DNA from: JANQPX01 sp050633905
GTDB lineage: Bacteria; Pseudomonadota; Alphaproteobacteria; Geminicoccales; Geminicoccaceae
Reading direction: 5' to 3'
Length of the DNA stretch: 64,000 bases
Assembly: GCA_050633905.1 (NCBI GenBank)
Contig: JBOEHJ010000023.1
Coordinates: forward strand, 76,225 to 140,224
The notes under the pieces were generated by a model. That model searched no databases. It saw nothing but the letters and a program-made list of their open reading frames with translations, and was not told where the DNA came from. Shown one piece after another: positions 17,478-26,393 of this stretch; positions within the stretch are counted from its first letter, which is position 1; each line of letters begins with the position of its first letter. Made by a program: the position numbers and the translations under genes.

Positions 17478-17717
17478 CTATCTTGGATCCAGACCCTGGG
17501 TGTCCCAAAATGGGCGCGATGCCTCATGATCGACATCGCGACGGCTGATGCCGATATCCTTCAGCGCATGGTCGTCAAGTGAGCGCAGATGCTGCCGCTC
17601 GCGCATAAGATCCCGCCAGAGCAGGAGACGACGTACGAGAACAGGAAGCCAGCTTGTCCGGCGGCCAACATTGTCCTGGTCTCGATGCTGGTAGCTACGC
17701 CATTGAGTTGATGTCAT
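17478..17717 (-). CDS. DUF1127 protein, second copy
   Basis: The 79-residue protein carries the DUF1127 core LRSLDDHALKDIGISRRD (about residues 43-60) after an amphipathic Arg/Leu-rich helix (VLVRRLLLWRDLMRER). GGAGG five bases before ATG at 17717 supports that start over the ATG four codons upstream. Like the pair at 2.8-4.1 kb, it is divergent from a LysR gene, and the two LysR proteins are paralogues, so this is a duplicated two-gene module. Function is unknown; regulation by the adjacent LysR protein is likely. Confidence 0.78.
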   Translation of the reverse strand: MTSTQWRSYQHRDQDNVGRRTSWLPVLVRRLLLWRDLMRERQHLRSLDDHALKDIGISRRDVDHEASRPFWDTQGLDPR

Positions 17718-17844
17718 CGGTGCCTCCATCGCTGTCTGTCAGCTCAATCTGCAGGATAACGGCTTATAATAAAATCTAATTATTGTTATGGGATCGTTCA
17801 CGTATTATGATGAAAATAGAGCATCAACGACGGGATTGGTGACC

Positions 17845-18711
17845 ATGAGGAATCTTGATACAACCTTGTTGCGAAGCTTTCTTGCGGTGGTCGACGCCGA
17901 CGGTGTCACGAAAGCAGCCGCTTTGCTGCATCTCACCCAGGCGGCCGTCAGCCAGCATGTCAAACGGCTGGAGGATGTCTTGGGTCAACCCTTGTTCCTG
18001 CGGGATGGCAAACGGCTTCATTTGAGCGCTGCTGGCGAGCGACTACTCGGTAAAGCACGTGAGTTCATGGCGATGAACGACGATATCTGGACCATGATGA
18101 CCGCTCCTGAATTCGTCGGCGAGCTCCGGCTTGGCGTGCCTCATGATATCGTCATGCCGCTGATACCGCCTGTTCTTCGGCGCTTCGATGCCGACTTCCC
18201 GCGTGTCAATGTGGTCATCATTTCGAAATCCAGCCAGGACCTTTTGTCCGACCTAGAGAGCGGTGCGATCGACCTTTGTCTGACAACGGAACAGCGACTT
18301 GGCCGAGGAGGCGAACGGCTTTATGTCGAGCCGCTGGTATGGGTAACGACGCGCGCCGGCTGTGCCTGGCAGCGGGATCCCCTGCCGATCGCGCTCGGCG
18401 ATGAGCATTGCGCGTTTCGTGAACCGATGCTGGATGCGTTGAGCAAGGCCGGTCGATCCTGGCGTATTGTCAGTGCTTCCGAAGACAGCACGGCCGGCCA
18501 TGCGGTAGTCGCCGCCGACATCGCGGTCTGCACCTATCTGTCCTCGTCGATCCCGGCCGATTTTGAAGCGTTGCCTCCCGGCACCCTGCCGGAGCTCCCG
18601 CAGTTCGGTGTCAATCTCTATCTGGCCAGCGCTAATCTTTCACCTAGTGCCACCGAAATGGCGCGCTATCTGCGCGAAGCCCTAGGCCCTGGGCGCGCTA
18701 AAGCCGCCTAG
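17845..18711 (+). CDS. LysR-family transcriptional regulator, second copy
   Basis: The helix-turn-helix domain (LLRSFLAVVDADGVTKAAAL to VKRLEDVLGQPLFLRDGK, about residues 7-59) is followed by a ligand-binding domain containing PLVWVTTRAGCAWQRDPLP. It is a paralogue of the LysR protein at 3224-4117. The frame is open from ATG at 17788, but the AT-rich promoter-like DNA ends there, and alignment with the paralogue (LDTTLLRSF versus LDNDLLRTF) favours ATG at 17845; neither has a strong Shine-Dalgarno. The length from 17845 is 288 residues. Probable target: the divergent DUF1127 gene. Confidence 0.88.
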   Translation: MRNLDTTLLRSFLAVVDADGVTKAAALLHLTQAAVSQHVKRLEDVLGQPLFLRDGKRLHLSAAGERLLGKAREFMAMNDDIWTMMTAPEFVGELRLGVPHDIVMPLIPPVLRRFDADFPRVNVVIISKSSQDLLSDLESGAIDLCLTTEQRLGRGGERLYVEPLVWVTTRAGCAWQRDPLPIALGDEHCAFREPMLDALSKAGRSWRIVSASEDSTAGHAVVAADIAVCTYLSSSIPADFEALPPGTLPELPQFGVNLYLASANLSPSATEMARYLREALGPGRAKAA

Positions 18712-18787
18712 TGGCATGGCCACATCATGTGGTTGGGACCGCTTTTGGAGGACGTGCCTGGTTTTCGTGGGGTATGCGGACATTTCT
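18711..18787 (+). repeat. Dispersed intergenic repeat, copy a
   Basis: It begins GTGGCATGGCCACATCATGT at the last base of the LysR stop codon and continues with a GGTTGGGACCG block shared with the copy at 45381 and a GGGTATGCGGAC end. Confidence 0.6.
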
Positions 18788-19172
18788 TGATGAATGTTCG
18801 GGAGCCGGCGCTACCGAACGGACGCCTTGGCTTTTGATGACTTTAATTTAGATCTGCCTTGTTCTCGCAAGGATTGACTTGCTTGTATCGATGGCATGCC
18901 GTTAGATAATACAATGCGAACTGCGTTGACTAAGGAGAATTTCATGAGGGTCGAAATCATTATTCAAGCTGGTCAAGGACCACGCTGACACGAAGGTTAA
19001 TTTAGTCGACCGGCGTCACGTTTAGCGCCGTCTCACCCCTCCCCTTCGCGTCACTCTAGCGTTCAAAAATCTCGACCAGCTCCTGGCCAGGCTGATCAGC
19101 GTCGCCGATCAGCTAACCCTAGCTTACGACCATCACGCCCCTCGATGAGAGGGCAAAAAGCTGATCGAGATC
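18788..19172. other. Intergenic stretch with a short broken frame
   Basis: A strong Shine-Dalgarno (TAAGGAG) stands six bases before ATG at 18944, but that frame ends after 14 codons. Removing one base near 18965 would join it to a frame reading KLVKDHADTKVNLVDRRHV. An inverted repeat GCTGATC...GATCAGC lies near 19090-19112. This looks like a small decayed gene; nothing else is recognisable. Confidence 0.35.
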
Positions 19173-20234
19173 ATGACCGAACTATCAATGGATTTGACCG
19201 ACTACGGTTGGTCACCCCACTTTCAATCCCAACTCGACCTAACCGATCTGGAAACCACAGCGCCTGTCCGCGTCCTTGCCATTCACCGTGGGATGATCGA
19301 GGTGGCAGGACCTTCCTTTGCCGGCAAGGTCGACACCGTTCTGTTGAATGAGGCTGATGACGAAGGGCGCGCAACGGTGGGCGACTGGCTGCTGCTCGAC
19401 CGGTCGACCGACCGACCGGTGCGATTGCTGGAGCGACGAAGCCTGTTCAAGCGCAAGGCCCCAGGCACGGCGCACACGATCCAGCTGATCGCCGCCAACG
19501 TCGACACACTCCTGATCGTTTCTTCCTGCAATCAGGATTTCAACCAGGCACGGCTGGAACGTTATCTGGCACTGGCGCGAGAAGCCGAGGTGCAGCCGAT
19601 TGTCGTTCTGACCAAGGCCGACCTTGTCGGCGATCCGAGTATCTATGTGGCCAAAGCCGCGAAGCTCCTGCCGGGACTCTTGGTTGAATGTCTCGATGCG
19701 CGATCGGTGACCGATGTCGCGGTCCTTAAGCCTTGGTGTGAGCACGGCCAGACGGTGGCGCTGCTCGGCTCATCCGGCGTCGGCAAATCAACTCTCACCA
19801 ACGCTCTGATCGGTGACGAGATCCAAGTCACAAAAAACATCAGGGAGGATGACGACAAGGGGCGGCATACCACCACCGGACGTTCGCTGCATCGCCTGCC
19901 GAGCGGTGGCTGGCTGTTGGATACGCCGGGGATGCGCGAGCTCCAGCTAACCGACGCTGAAAGCGGTTTGGAGGACGTGTTTGCCGATATCGTCGAACTC
20001 GCGGCAGGCTGCCGCTTTGCCGATTGTGCTCACCAAGGAGAGCCCGGTTGTGCTGTCTTCGCCGCCATTGAATGCGGGGATCTCGATCCGGACCGGCTGA
20101 AACGCTTTCGCAAGCTGATTGCCGAGAACGCCAAGAACCAGGCGAGCATCGCTGAGCGCCGATCGAGCGATCGTGCCTTCGGCAAGATGGTCAAGGGTGC
20201 CATGAAAGAGAAACAGGGACGACAACGGCGCTGA
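19173..20234 (+). CDS. rsgA: Ribosome small-subunit-dependent GTPase A
   Basis: RsgA (YjeQ) is a circularly permuted GTPase that assists 30S maturation. The permuted motif order is visible: the G4 box VVLTKADLVG (about residue 148) comes before the P-loop GSSGVGKSTL (about 199-208) and G3 DTPGMREL (about 250). An N-terminal OB-fold and a C-terminal zinc-binding module (CRFADCAHQGEPGCAV) are present, followed by a basic tail. The 353-residue length is normal. ATG at 19173 is used; the ribosome binding site is weak. The gene appears to be its own transcription unit. Confidence 0.95.
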   Translation: MTELSMDLTDYGWSPHFQSQLDLTDLETTAPVRVLAIHRGMIEVAGPSFAGKVDTVLLNEADDEGRATVGDWLLLDRSTDRPVRLLERRSLFKRKAPGTAHTIQLIAANVDTLLIVSSCNQDFNQARLERYLALAREAEVQPIVVLTKADLVGDPSIYVAKAAKLLPGLLVECLDARSVTDVAVLKPWCEHGQTVALLGSSGVGKSTLTNALIGDEIQVTKNIREDDDKGRHTTTGRSLHRLPSGGWLLDTPGMRELQLTDAESGLEDVFADIVELAAGCRFADCAHQGEPGCAVFAAIECGDLDPDRLKRFRKLIAENAKNQASIAERRSSDRAFGKMVKGAMKEKQGRQRR

Positions 20235-20275
20235 GGCGGAACCCGCAATAGCGTCCAACGCCTTGGCCTCCTAAG

Positions 20276-20854
20276 ATGGTCCAACTGATGAAAGGCATAG
20301 CCATGCCCACGAACGAGGACGTCACCGACATGACCAATCAGCCGGCGGTCAAGGCTCATCTGTTCGATGCCGTCGAGGAAATCCCCAACAACCCGGTGTT
20401 GCCGTTGCTCATCTATGAAGCGGTGCTCGATCTTGATGACCCCGACGCTGCAGGCCGTTGCATCGAGCGCTTCGCTACACATGGCTGGCATGGTGCCTGG
20501 CGCAACGGGGTTTTTCCATTTCCACACTATCATAGCAACGTCCACGAGGTGCTTGGCATCTGCGAGGGCCAGGCAACGTTGCGGCTTGGTGGTTCCAGCG
20601 GTCTGGTGATGACCGTCAAAGCCGGGGATGCCTTGGTGCTGCCTGCAGGCACCGGACACCAGAACCTCGGATCCAGTTCCGATTTTCTCGTTGTCGGCGC
20701 TTATCCCGACGGGATGGACTGGGATCTTTGTCACGGACAGCCAGAAGATCGTCAAACGGCAATCCACCAAATTGACGCCGTGCCCCTTCCGGATGGCGAT
20801 CCCTTATTTGGGCGTGATGGCCCGCTCACACGTTTTTGGAATTGCGCGGGCTGA
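20276..20854 (+). CDS. YjlB-type cupin protein
   Basis: The block PFPHYHSNVHEVLGICEGQA contains the cupin metal ligands (two His and Glu), and GDALVLPAGTGHQNLG gives the second cupin motif. Together with PNNPVLPLLIYEAVL near the N-terminus this is the YjlB (COG4297) cupin family, with no known reaction. Length is 192 residues from ATG at 20276; ATG at 20288 or 20303 are possible starts. It lies 41 bases after rsgA on the same strand. Confidence 0.85.
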   Translation: MVQLMKGIAMPTNEDVTDMTNQPAVKAHLFDAVEEIPNNPVLPLLIYEAVLDLDDPDAAGRCIERFATHGWHGAWRNGVFPFPHYHSNVHEVLGICEGQATLRLGGSSGLVMTVKAGDALVLPAGTGHQNLGSSSDFLVVGAYPDGMDWDLCHGQPEDRQTAIHQIDAVPLPDGDPLFGRDGPLTRFWNCAG

Positions 20855-20920
20855 GCTAAGTGATGTCAATGCCGAGGCAGAACACCCCTCCTATCAACCC
20901 ACCTCGCAACGAGGCCGCGC

Positions 20921-21196
20921 ATGTGCCGGAATATCAAGACGCTCTATAACTTTGACCCGCCCGCAACGGCGGACGATGTCCGCGCTGCTTCGCTGCAATT
21001 CGTCAGGAAGCTGAGCGGCTTCAATCGGCCATCCAAGGTCAACGAACAGGCTTTCGGTGAGGCTGTGGATCAGGTGGCGCGCGCGGCTGAGCAGCTGCTT
21101 TTGTCACTTGTCACCAATGCACCCCCCCGCAATCGTGAGATCGAAAAGCAAAAGGCCCGGGCGCGCTCAGCAAACCGCTTTGCGGACCGACGATAA
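20921..21196 (+). CDS. DUF2277 family protein
   Basis: The 91-residue protein starts MCRNIKTLYNFDPPATADDV and contains VRKLSGFNRPSKVNEQAF, both diagnostic of DUF2277, a small conserved family of actinobacteria and alphaproteobacteria without an assigned function. The C-terminus is basic (KQKARARSANRFADRR). It lies 66 bases downstream of the cupin gene and probably shares its transcript. Confidence 0.9.
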   Translation: MCRNIKTLYNFDPPATADDVRAASLQFVRKLSGFNRPSKVNEQAFGEAVDQVARAAEQLLLSLVTNAPPRNREIEKQKARARSANRFADRR

Positions 21197-21335
21197 GGGC
21201 AGCGACGGCATCATCTGACCGTTAGGAGATGGCTCGAATTGCTGTGGCTTGTCAACGCGCCTCGTTTCATGTGAAGCTCAAAATCAGGAAATAGCGAAGG
21301 CATAACAAAATGCCTGAACTTTCAGGAGGCTCAAC

Positions 21336-22331
21336 ATGGTCCGCCATCATATGCTAACTGCAGCCGCAGCGCTGCTGTTCTCAACGTCGCTCGTATCCGC
21401 CCAAGACATTACCCTCAAAGCGTCCCATCAGTGGCCCGGTGGCAAAGGCGATGTACGCGACGAGATGGTGCAAATCATCGCTAAAGAAGTCAGTGCTGCC
21501 AATGTCGGGATAGATGTCAGAGTTTATCCGGGTAAGTCGCTCTTTAAACCGCGCGAGCAGTGGGATGCGATGGTCAAAGGCCAGCTCGACATCTCGGCGT
21601 TTCCACTCGACTACGCCTCAGGCAAGCACCCGCAATTCAGCTCGACCCTGATGCCAGGGTTGGTGAAGAACCACGACCACGCCAAGCGCCTGAACGACAG
21701 CCCATTCATGGACGACATCAAAGCGATCATAGATGAAGCTGGCATCGTCGTGCTCTCAGACGCCTGGCTGGCCGGCGGTTTCGCCTCCAGCAAGGCCTGC
21801 ATCCTCGACCCCGCCGACGCTGACGGCCAGGTGCTGCGCGCGGCAGGCCCCGCTTTTGAGCAGATGCTGGTGGGGGCAGGCGCTTCGATCAACTCCATGC
21901 CGTCCTCTGAAATCTACACTGCCCTACAAACAGGCGTACTGGACGGTGCCAATACCAGCTCTGGTAGTTTCGTCAGCTACCGCATCTATGAGCAGGTCCA
22001 ATGTCTGACCGAACCCGGCGACTTCGCGCTTTGGTTCATGTATGAGCCGATCCTCATGTCCAAGCAGTCCTGGGAAAAGCTAACGCCCGAACAGCAGGAC
22101 GCCTTGATGGCGGCTGGGCAAAAAGCGGAAGACTTCTTCTTTGATGCCGCGAAGGACCTCGATGGCAAACTGGTCGAAGCCTATGAAAAAGCCGGCGTCG
22201 AGGTCGTCTCGATGAGTGCTGAACAACACGCCGCCTGGCTCGAAATTGCCAAGGAAACATCCTACAAGAGCTTCGATGAAAACGTAGAAGGCGGCGCTGC
22301 CCTCATCGAAAAAGCCCTCGCCGTCGACTGA
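21336..22331 (+). CDS. dctP: TRAP transporter substrate-binding protein (DctP family)
   Basis: A signal peptide (about 22 residues, cleaved after VSA) leads a DctP-type periplasmic binding protein of 331 residues. The family block VLRAAGPAFEQMLVGAGASI, with the ligand-carboxylate-binding Arg, and the following SSEIYTALQTGVLDGA are clear. AGGAGG lies seven bases before ATG at 21336. The downstream dctQ and dctM genes complete a Na+-driven TRAP transporter, usually for C4-dicarboxylates, keto acids or sugar acids; the substrate here is not known. Confidence 0.92.
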   Translation: MVRHHMLTAAAALLFSTSLVSAQDITLKASHQWPGGKGDVRDEMVQIIAKEVSAANVGIDVRVYPGKSLFKPREQWDAMVKGQLDISAFPLDYASGKHPQFSSTLMPGLVKNHDHAKRLNDSPFMDDIKAIIDEAGIVVLSDAWLAGGFASSKACILDPADADGQVLRAAGPAFEQMLVGAGASINSMPSSEIYTALQTGVLDGANTSSGSFVSYRIYEQVQCLTEPGDFALWFMYEPILMSKQSWEKLTPEQQDALMAAGQKAEDFFFDAAKDLDGKLVEAYEKAGVEVVSMSAEQHAAWLEIAKETSYKSFDENVEGGAALIEKALAVD

Positions 22332-22372
22332 CATCCCTGCCAGGGTCGGGGGGACTTGCCTGAACTTGCGAT

Positions 22373-22410
22373 GAAGATTCGAGTCGACCGTTTGGAAGGC
22401 TCGAATCTTC
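22373..22410. terminator. Hairpin between dctP and dctQ
   Basis: GAAGATTCGAG (22373-22383) pairs perfectly with CTCGAATCTTC (22400-22410) around a 16-base loop. No T-tract follows. Its place between the binding-protein gene and the membrane genes suggests mRNA 3'-end stabilisation or partial termination that favours dctP expression. Confidence 0.55.
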
Positions 22411-22438
22411 GCTGCGGTTCAATCTAGGGCGCTTGCGT

Positions 22439-23017
22439 ATGATTTCATTTGTTCGCTTAGTTCGCAGGCTCTCGACATTGGGCGGGATCGTTGCGGTCGG
22501 TCTGTTGCTGGTGGCGCTGGCTACCGTCTGCCACCTGGTGTTCATGCGCTACGTGCTGGGCGCCTCCGCCATCTGGCAGCATGAGACCGTCAGCTTCTCG
22601 TTGATCGGGGCGACCTTCATCGGCGCACCCTACGTCCTGATGACCAAAGGTCATGTCAACGTCGACCTGCTCGATCACTACGCCAACGATCGTATGCGCC
22701 GTCTCTTGTCCATAGCCGCGTCCCTCGTGACCATCGCGTTCTGCGGCCTGATCGCCTGGCTCAGCTACGGCTGGTGGTGGGAAGCCTGGGCAGGCGACTG
22801 GCACAACGAAACAGTCTGGGCCCCACCGCTTTGGATCCCCTACGCCGCCATGCCCATCGGCATGACCCTCCTAACCCTCCAAGCCCTCACCGAGTTGCTG
22901 TCAGCAATAGGATTGATCAAGGAACCTGCTGATAACTTGAACGAATCAACTCAAATAGGCACCGACGCCGACCAGCAAGAACAAGGTCCAGTCAAGCCAT
23001 CGGGGGCTCCCCGATGA
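22439..23017 (+). CDS. dctQ: TRAP transporter small permease (DctQ family)
   Basis: The 192-residue product has four predicted membrane helices, with the DctQ-like segments ASAIWQHETVSFSLIGATFI and LMTKGHVNVDLLDHY. The polar C-terminal tail is longer than usual. ATG at 22439 is chosen over TTG at 22433. The stop overlaps the next start by four bases (ATGA), so dctQ and dctM are translationally coupled. Confidence 0.88.
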   Translation: MISFVRLVRRLSTLGGIVAVGLLLVALATVCHLVFMRYVLGASAIWQHETVSFSLIGATFIGAPYVLMTKGHVNVDLLDHYANDRMRRLLSIAASLVTIAFCGLIAWLSYGWWWEAWAGDWHNETVWAPPLWIPYAAMPIGMTLLTLQALTELLSAIGLIKEPADNLNESTQIGTDADQQEQGPVKPSGAPR

Positions 23018-24330
23018 GTGAGTTGGAGTTGGGGGGAGTGGTGGCAGCGGTGACGGTGGGGCTGTTGTTGCTGGGGGCGCCGGTGGCGTTTGTGCTTGGC
23101 AGTGTGGCGATTGTTTTTTTGTTGGCGATCGAGGGCACGTCGGCACTGAGCATCGTGCCGAATGTCTTTTATGGCGGGTTGGATAGCTTTGCGCTGTTGT
23201 CCATTCCGATGTTCATTGTGATGGGCGGAGCGGTGGCTTCTTCTCGCGCGGGCGCTGATCTCTACGAGGCGTTAGACCGCTGGCTTTATCGGGTGCCAGG
23301 TGGGTTGATGGCGTCCAATATTGGCGCTTGTGCGATCTTTGCCGCCCTTTCAGGCTCATCACCCGCCACCTGTGCCGCCATTGGCAAGATGGGCATCCCG
23401 GAGATGCGCAAGCGTGGCTATGCCGATGGCCTCGCGACTGGAGCGATAGCTGCAGGCGGTACGCTTGGTATCTTGATCCCGCCCTCGATCACCATGATCG
23501 TTTACGGCATTGCGACGGAGACCTCAATTGGTCGCCTGTTCCTGGCAGGTCTGCTGCCGGGTCTGCTGCTGACCGGGCTTTTCGTTGCCTGGGGGCTGTT
23601 GCAGGCACGGCTGGCCGGCGGTGCGGCCATGAGGCGGGATGTCAGCTTCAGCCTGCGTGAAAAGCTGGAAGTCCTGCCAAGGGTCGCTCCGTTTCTCCTG
23701 ATCATTGCCGGTATCTTATTTGTTCTTTATGGCGGTGTGGCGACACCATCGGAGGCTGCCGGCATCGGTGCTGTCATGTGCCTTGCATTGGTGATCATCA
23801 TCTACCGCATGACGCGCATCAGTGATCACTGGAAGATGCTGCGCTCGTCCATGCGCGAAGCGGTCATGATCCTGATGATCATCGCGGCCGCCGAGCTCTT
23901 CAGCTATATGATGTCGACGCTTTATATCACCCAGTCGCTGGCGCTCTGGATCGCCGATCTCGACGTCGGCCCCTGGATCCTGATGGCCTGGATCAATCTT
24001 TTTTTACTTGTTGCTGGTTTCTTCCTGCCGCCGGTCGCCGTCATTTTGATGACAGCACCGACACTTTTGCCGATCATCGAAGGGGCTGGCTTCGATCCGA
24101 TCTGGTTTGCCGTGGTGCTGACCATCAACATGGAGATCGGCCTAATCACGCCCCCTGTCGGCCTCAATCTCTATGTCATCAATGGCATCGCGCCCGAAGT
24201 CAAACTGCCGACCATCCTTTGGGGCGCTTTGCCCTTCATGCTCTGCATGGTGCTCGCCATTATTCTGCTCTGTCTCTTCCCGGACATTGCGCTCTGGCTG
24301 CCCAACACGCTGATGGGGCCATCGTTCTAA
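23014..24330 (+). CDS. dctM: TRAP transporter large permease (DctM family)
   Basis: This 438-residue membrane protein has about twelve hydrophobic segments and typical DctM blocks: SIPMFIVMGGAVASSRAGAD, ALSGSSPATCAAIGKMGIPE, LGILIPPSITMIVYG and GLITPPVGLNLYVINGIA. It forms the transport channel with DctQ. The first about 60 bases use G-rich, low-complexity codons unlike the rest of the gene. Confidence 0.93.
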   Translation: MSELELGGVVAAVTVGLLLLGAPVAFVLGSVAIVFLLAIEGTSALSIVPNVFYGGLDSFALLSIPMFIVMGGAVASSRAGADLYEALDRWLYRVPGGLMASNIGACAIFAALSGSSPATCAAIGKMGIPEMRKRGYADGLATGAIAAGGTLGILIPPSITMIVYGIATETSIGRLFLAGLLPGLLLTGLFVAWGLLQARLAGGAAMRRDVSFSLREKLEVLPRVAPFLLIIAGILFVLYGGVATPSEAAGIGAVMCLALVIIIYRMTRISDHWKMLRSSMREAVMILMIIAAAELFSYMMSTLYITQSLALWIADLDVGPWILMAWINLFLLVAGFFLPPVAVILMTAPTLLPIIEGAGFDPIWFAVVLTINMEIGLITPPVGLNLYVINGIAPEVKLPTILWGALPFMLCMVLAIILLCLFPDIALWLPNTLMGPSF

Positions 24331-24376
24331 AACCGACGGCGGGTTGCGCATGTTCGTAAGAGGCTTGTTGCTCGTT

Positions 24377-25240
24377 CTATGACGCTGATTGATCGGGCTT
24401 GATCGCCCAAGCCAGTCGCCGCTCAACCACTGTTATCTCATCGTCCAGGCTGATCGTGCCTTCCGTTCGGGCAATAATGTTCCATCCAAAAAGAACACCC
24501 TTGGCTCGCTGGTCAGCGGAGAAACGGATGCTCTTGAGGGCCCTGGTCGGCTGGTTGTCGGCGCGCATCGCGCCTGTTTTCTGGTCCTGCGTTGGAACGA
24601 TACAGCGAATGCAGGGTTTGACGACATCGAAGATGAGGTCACCAACCTGGATCACCGCCCAGCTGTCCTCATCCCAGGGCACAAGATTATCCACCACGAG
24701 ATTGGCACGAAACCGGTCCATCGAAACGGATACGCCGCCCTGCCCTTTGATGACTTCGTTAAGCGCATGAAGGGAGGCGGTCGAGGTCAGCAGGATTGGA
24801 TAGCCATCGGCGAAACTGACAGGCTTTTCAGTACCCGCCCATTTAGGATTGGCAAAGCGGCTGGCTCGGTCATCCATGAAAACGAGCTTGACCTTGCGTT
24901 CGAAAAATTGGCTGAGCCGTTCATTGACCGCTTCATCCGCGATCGCGGCATCCACAGTCGACTTCCAAACCTTGACCATGACACGGCTAGAGCCGGAGGG
25001 CTTGGCAATGTGGAGAGCTTCCCCGCCCGGCAAGGCCATCAGGAGGCTTGTCTCCGATAGGGCCGCCCCGAGCGTCGCCAGACGCGGCTCTTCACGCTGG
25101 GTGATGAATCTGTTGTGGTCATCTACCAACATCCAGCGCCGGTCGCCGGCAAACCCTCTTGCACGCAGTTCGGCAACTTCGAGCGGCACGGCTTGGGTGC
25201 CTTTGATGGGGTAGATAGCTAACGCGTCGACATGCATCAT
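24377..25240 (-). CDS. MOSC-domain protein (YcbX-like)
   Basis: An N-terminal MOSC_N beta-barrel domain (VDALAIYPIKGTQAVPLEVA) and a C-terminal MOSC domain are present in the 287-residue protein. The sequence KPCIRCIVPTQDQKTG contains the conserved CxxC-flanked region found in YcbX and mARC, where a cysteine ligates molybdenum cofactor. YcbX-type proteins reduce N-hydroxylated compounds; the lack of a C-terminal 2Fe-2S domain means an external electron donor would be needed. ATG at 25240 (or 25237) is preferred to the upstream start at 25279. It faces dctM convergently. Confidence 0.85.
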   Translation of the reverse strand: MMHVDALAIYPIKGTQAVPLEVAELRARGFAGDRRWMLVDDHNRFITQREEPRLATLGAALSETSLLMALPGGEALHIAKPSGSSRVMVKVWKSTVDAAIADEAVNERLSQFFERKVKLVFMDDRASRFANPKWAGTEKPVSFADGYPILLTSTASLHALNEVIKGQGGVSVSMDRFRANLVVDNLVPWDEDSWAVIQVGDLIFDVVKPCIRCIVPTQDQKTGAMRADNQPTRALKSIRFSADQRAKGVLFGWNIIARTEGTISLDDEITVVERRLAWAIKPDQSAS

Positions 25241-25506
25241 CCGGAACCTTTGTGATCGTCCCGGCATCATGCCTTTCATCGGTTGAAGAAGGTAGGCATT
25301 GGGATCAGGTTTAGGCGTTAAATAACGTTGTATCGCCTCTCGGAGGCGTTACATAGGCAGCGCTGCACAAACCTCCTGCGAAAATGCTGTGGACCAGCTA
25401 CCCGACGCCTCAGATCAAACAGAAGCCTTGAGAATCCTGCAACATCTGTGTCTAAAGGAACCAAGGAAGCTTGCAGGAAACCGTAAAGATAAAAGGGGCG
25501 TGAGAG

Positions 25507-26211
25507 ATGGACGTAAAGGGCAAGAAAGCTGTTGTTTTCGGGGGCACATCTGGAATTGGCTTGGCCGCCACCAAGCAACTGGCTGCTTTGGGCGCCGAGG
25601 TGATCGCAATCAGCCGCAATCCTGATCGGGTAGGCGAGGTGCCGGCTGGGGTCACGCTCAAGAAATGCGACGTCCGCGATCGCGATGCCTTGGCAGCCTT
25701 GTTTAAAGAATGCGCGCCATTTGACATCCTGGTCAGTGCGGCAACCGGCGGCGACCGCGCTGTCGGGCCGTTTCTGAAGATGGATATGGATGGCTATATG
25801 GCCTCGTTCGACAAGCTTTGGGGCTATGCGAATGTGGTGCGTTTTGGCACTGAGCATCTGAGCGAGGACGGGTCGATCGTGCTCGTCAGTGGTGCACCCG
25901 CCCGAAAGACCAAGCCCGGCCAGGTCGCGATTGGCTCAGTCGGCGGTGCGGTTGAGGCCTTCGTGCGCGCCGTCGCCCCTGAGATCGCGCCGCGTCGATT
26001 AAATGTGGTCTCACCCGGCCAGATCGATACGCCAATGGTGGCGCTCAAGGGCGAGGAGCGTGAGGCATTCTATAAGAAGATGACGGCCAATCACATCATT
26101 CCGCGCGGCGGCACGGCCGACGAGGTCGCCCAGGCGATCATCTTCATGATCCAGAATGATTTTGTGACGGGGACAACGATCGACGTGGATGGTGGCTGGC
26201 TCTTATCCTAA
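25507..26211 (+). CDS. SDR-fold protein lacking the catalytic Tyr/Lys
   Basis: The Rossmann motif FGGTSGIGLA (about residues 11-20) and the C-terminal ITFxGTT-like stretch DFVTGTTIDVDGGWLL identify a short-chain dehydrogenase/reductase of 234 residues. The active-site Ser region IVLVSGAPA is present, but where YxxxK is expected the protein has AIGSVGGAVE, so both Tyr and Lys are replaced. NAD(P)-binding is likely; classical hydride-transfer chemistry is doubtful. The ribosome binding site is a modest GTGAGAG. It stands alone, convergent with iolJ. Confidence 0.85.
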   Translation: MDVKGKKAVVFGGTSGIGLAATKQLAALGAEVIAISRNPDRVGEVPAGVTLKKCDVRDRDALAALFKECAPFDILVSAATGGDRAVGPFLKMDMDGYMASFDKLWGYANVVRFGTEHLSEDGSIVLVSGAPARKTKPGQVAIGSVGGAVEAFVRAVAPEIAPRRLNVVSPGQIDTPMVALKGEEREAFYKKMTANHIIPRGGTADEVAQAIIFMIQNDFVTGTTIDVDGGWLLS

Positions 26212-26274
26212 GGAAATGTCCACATCAGTTGGTTGCCCACCGTCATCGTCGAAATACGAGGGTATGCGACCAAG
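26211..26274 (+). repeat. Dispersed intergenic repeat, copy e
   Basis: It starts at the SDR stop codon and runs AAATGTCCACATCAGTTGGT to GGGTATGCGACCAAG. It is most similar to the minus-strand copy at 37667-37729, sharing the CAGTxGGTTGCCCACCGT block. Confidence 0.6.
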
Positions 26275-26358
26275 TAAGCTAGCCGGGAAATGGGCTGTTC
26301 TGTTGAAGACACACGACTAGCCCACAAGCAGCCCACCTTGGTTCGGCGACATGATGTT

Positions 26359-26390
26359 GGGGGTGGGTCAGGTCGACCTGACCCACCCCC
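26359..26390. terminator. Perfect 32-bp palindrome between convergent genes
   Basis: Sixteen bases (GGGGGTGGGTCAGGTC) are followed at once by their exact reverse complement. It lies three bases beyond the iolJ stop and 147 bases after the SDR stop. The very strong stem and convergent setting suggest a bidirectional terminator, although no T-tract follows and the loopless symmetry would also suit a protein-binding site. Confidence 0.55.
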
Positions 26391-26393
26391 CCC

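Noticed and set aside
18881..18921. Sigma-70-like promoter (TTGACT ... GATAAT)
   Set aside because: The spacing between the two elements is about 24 bases, too long for a normal promoter.
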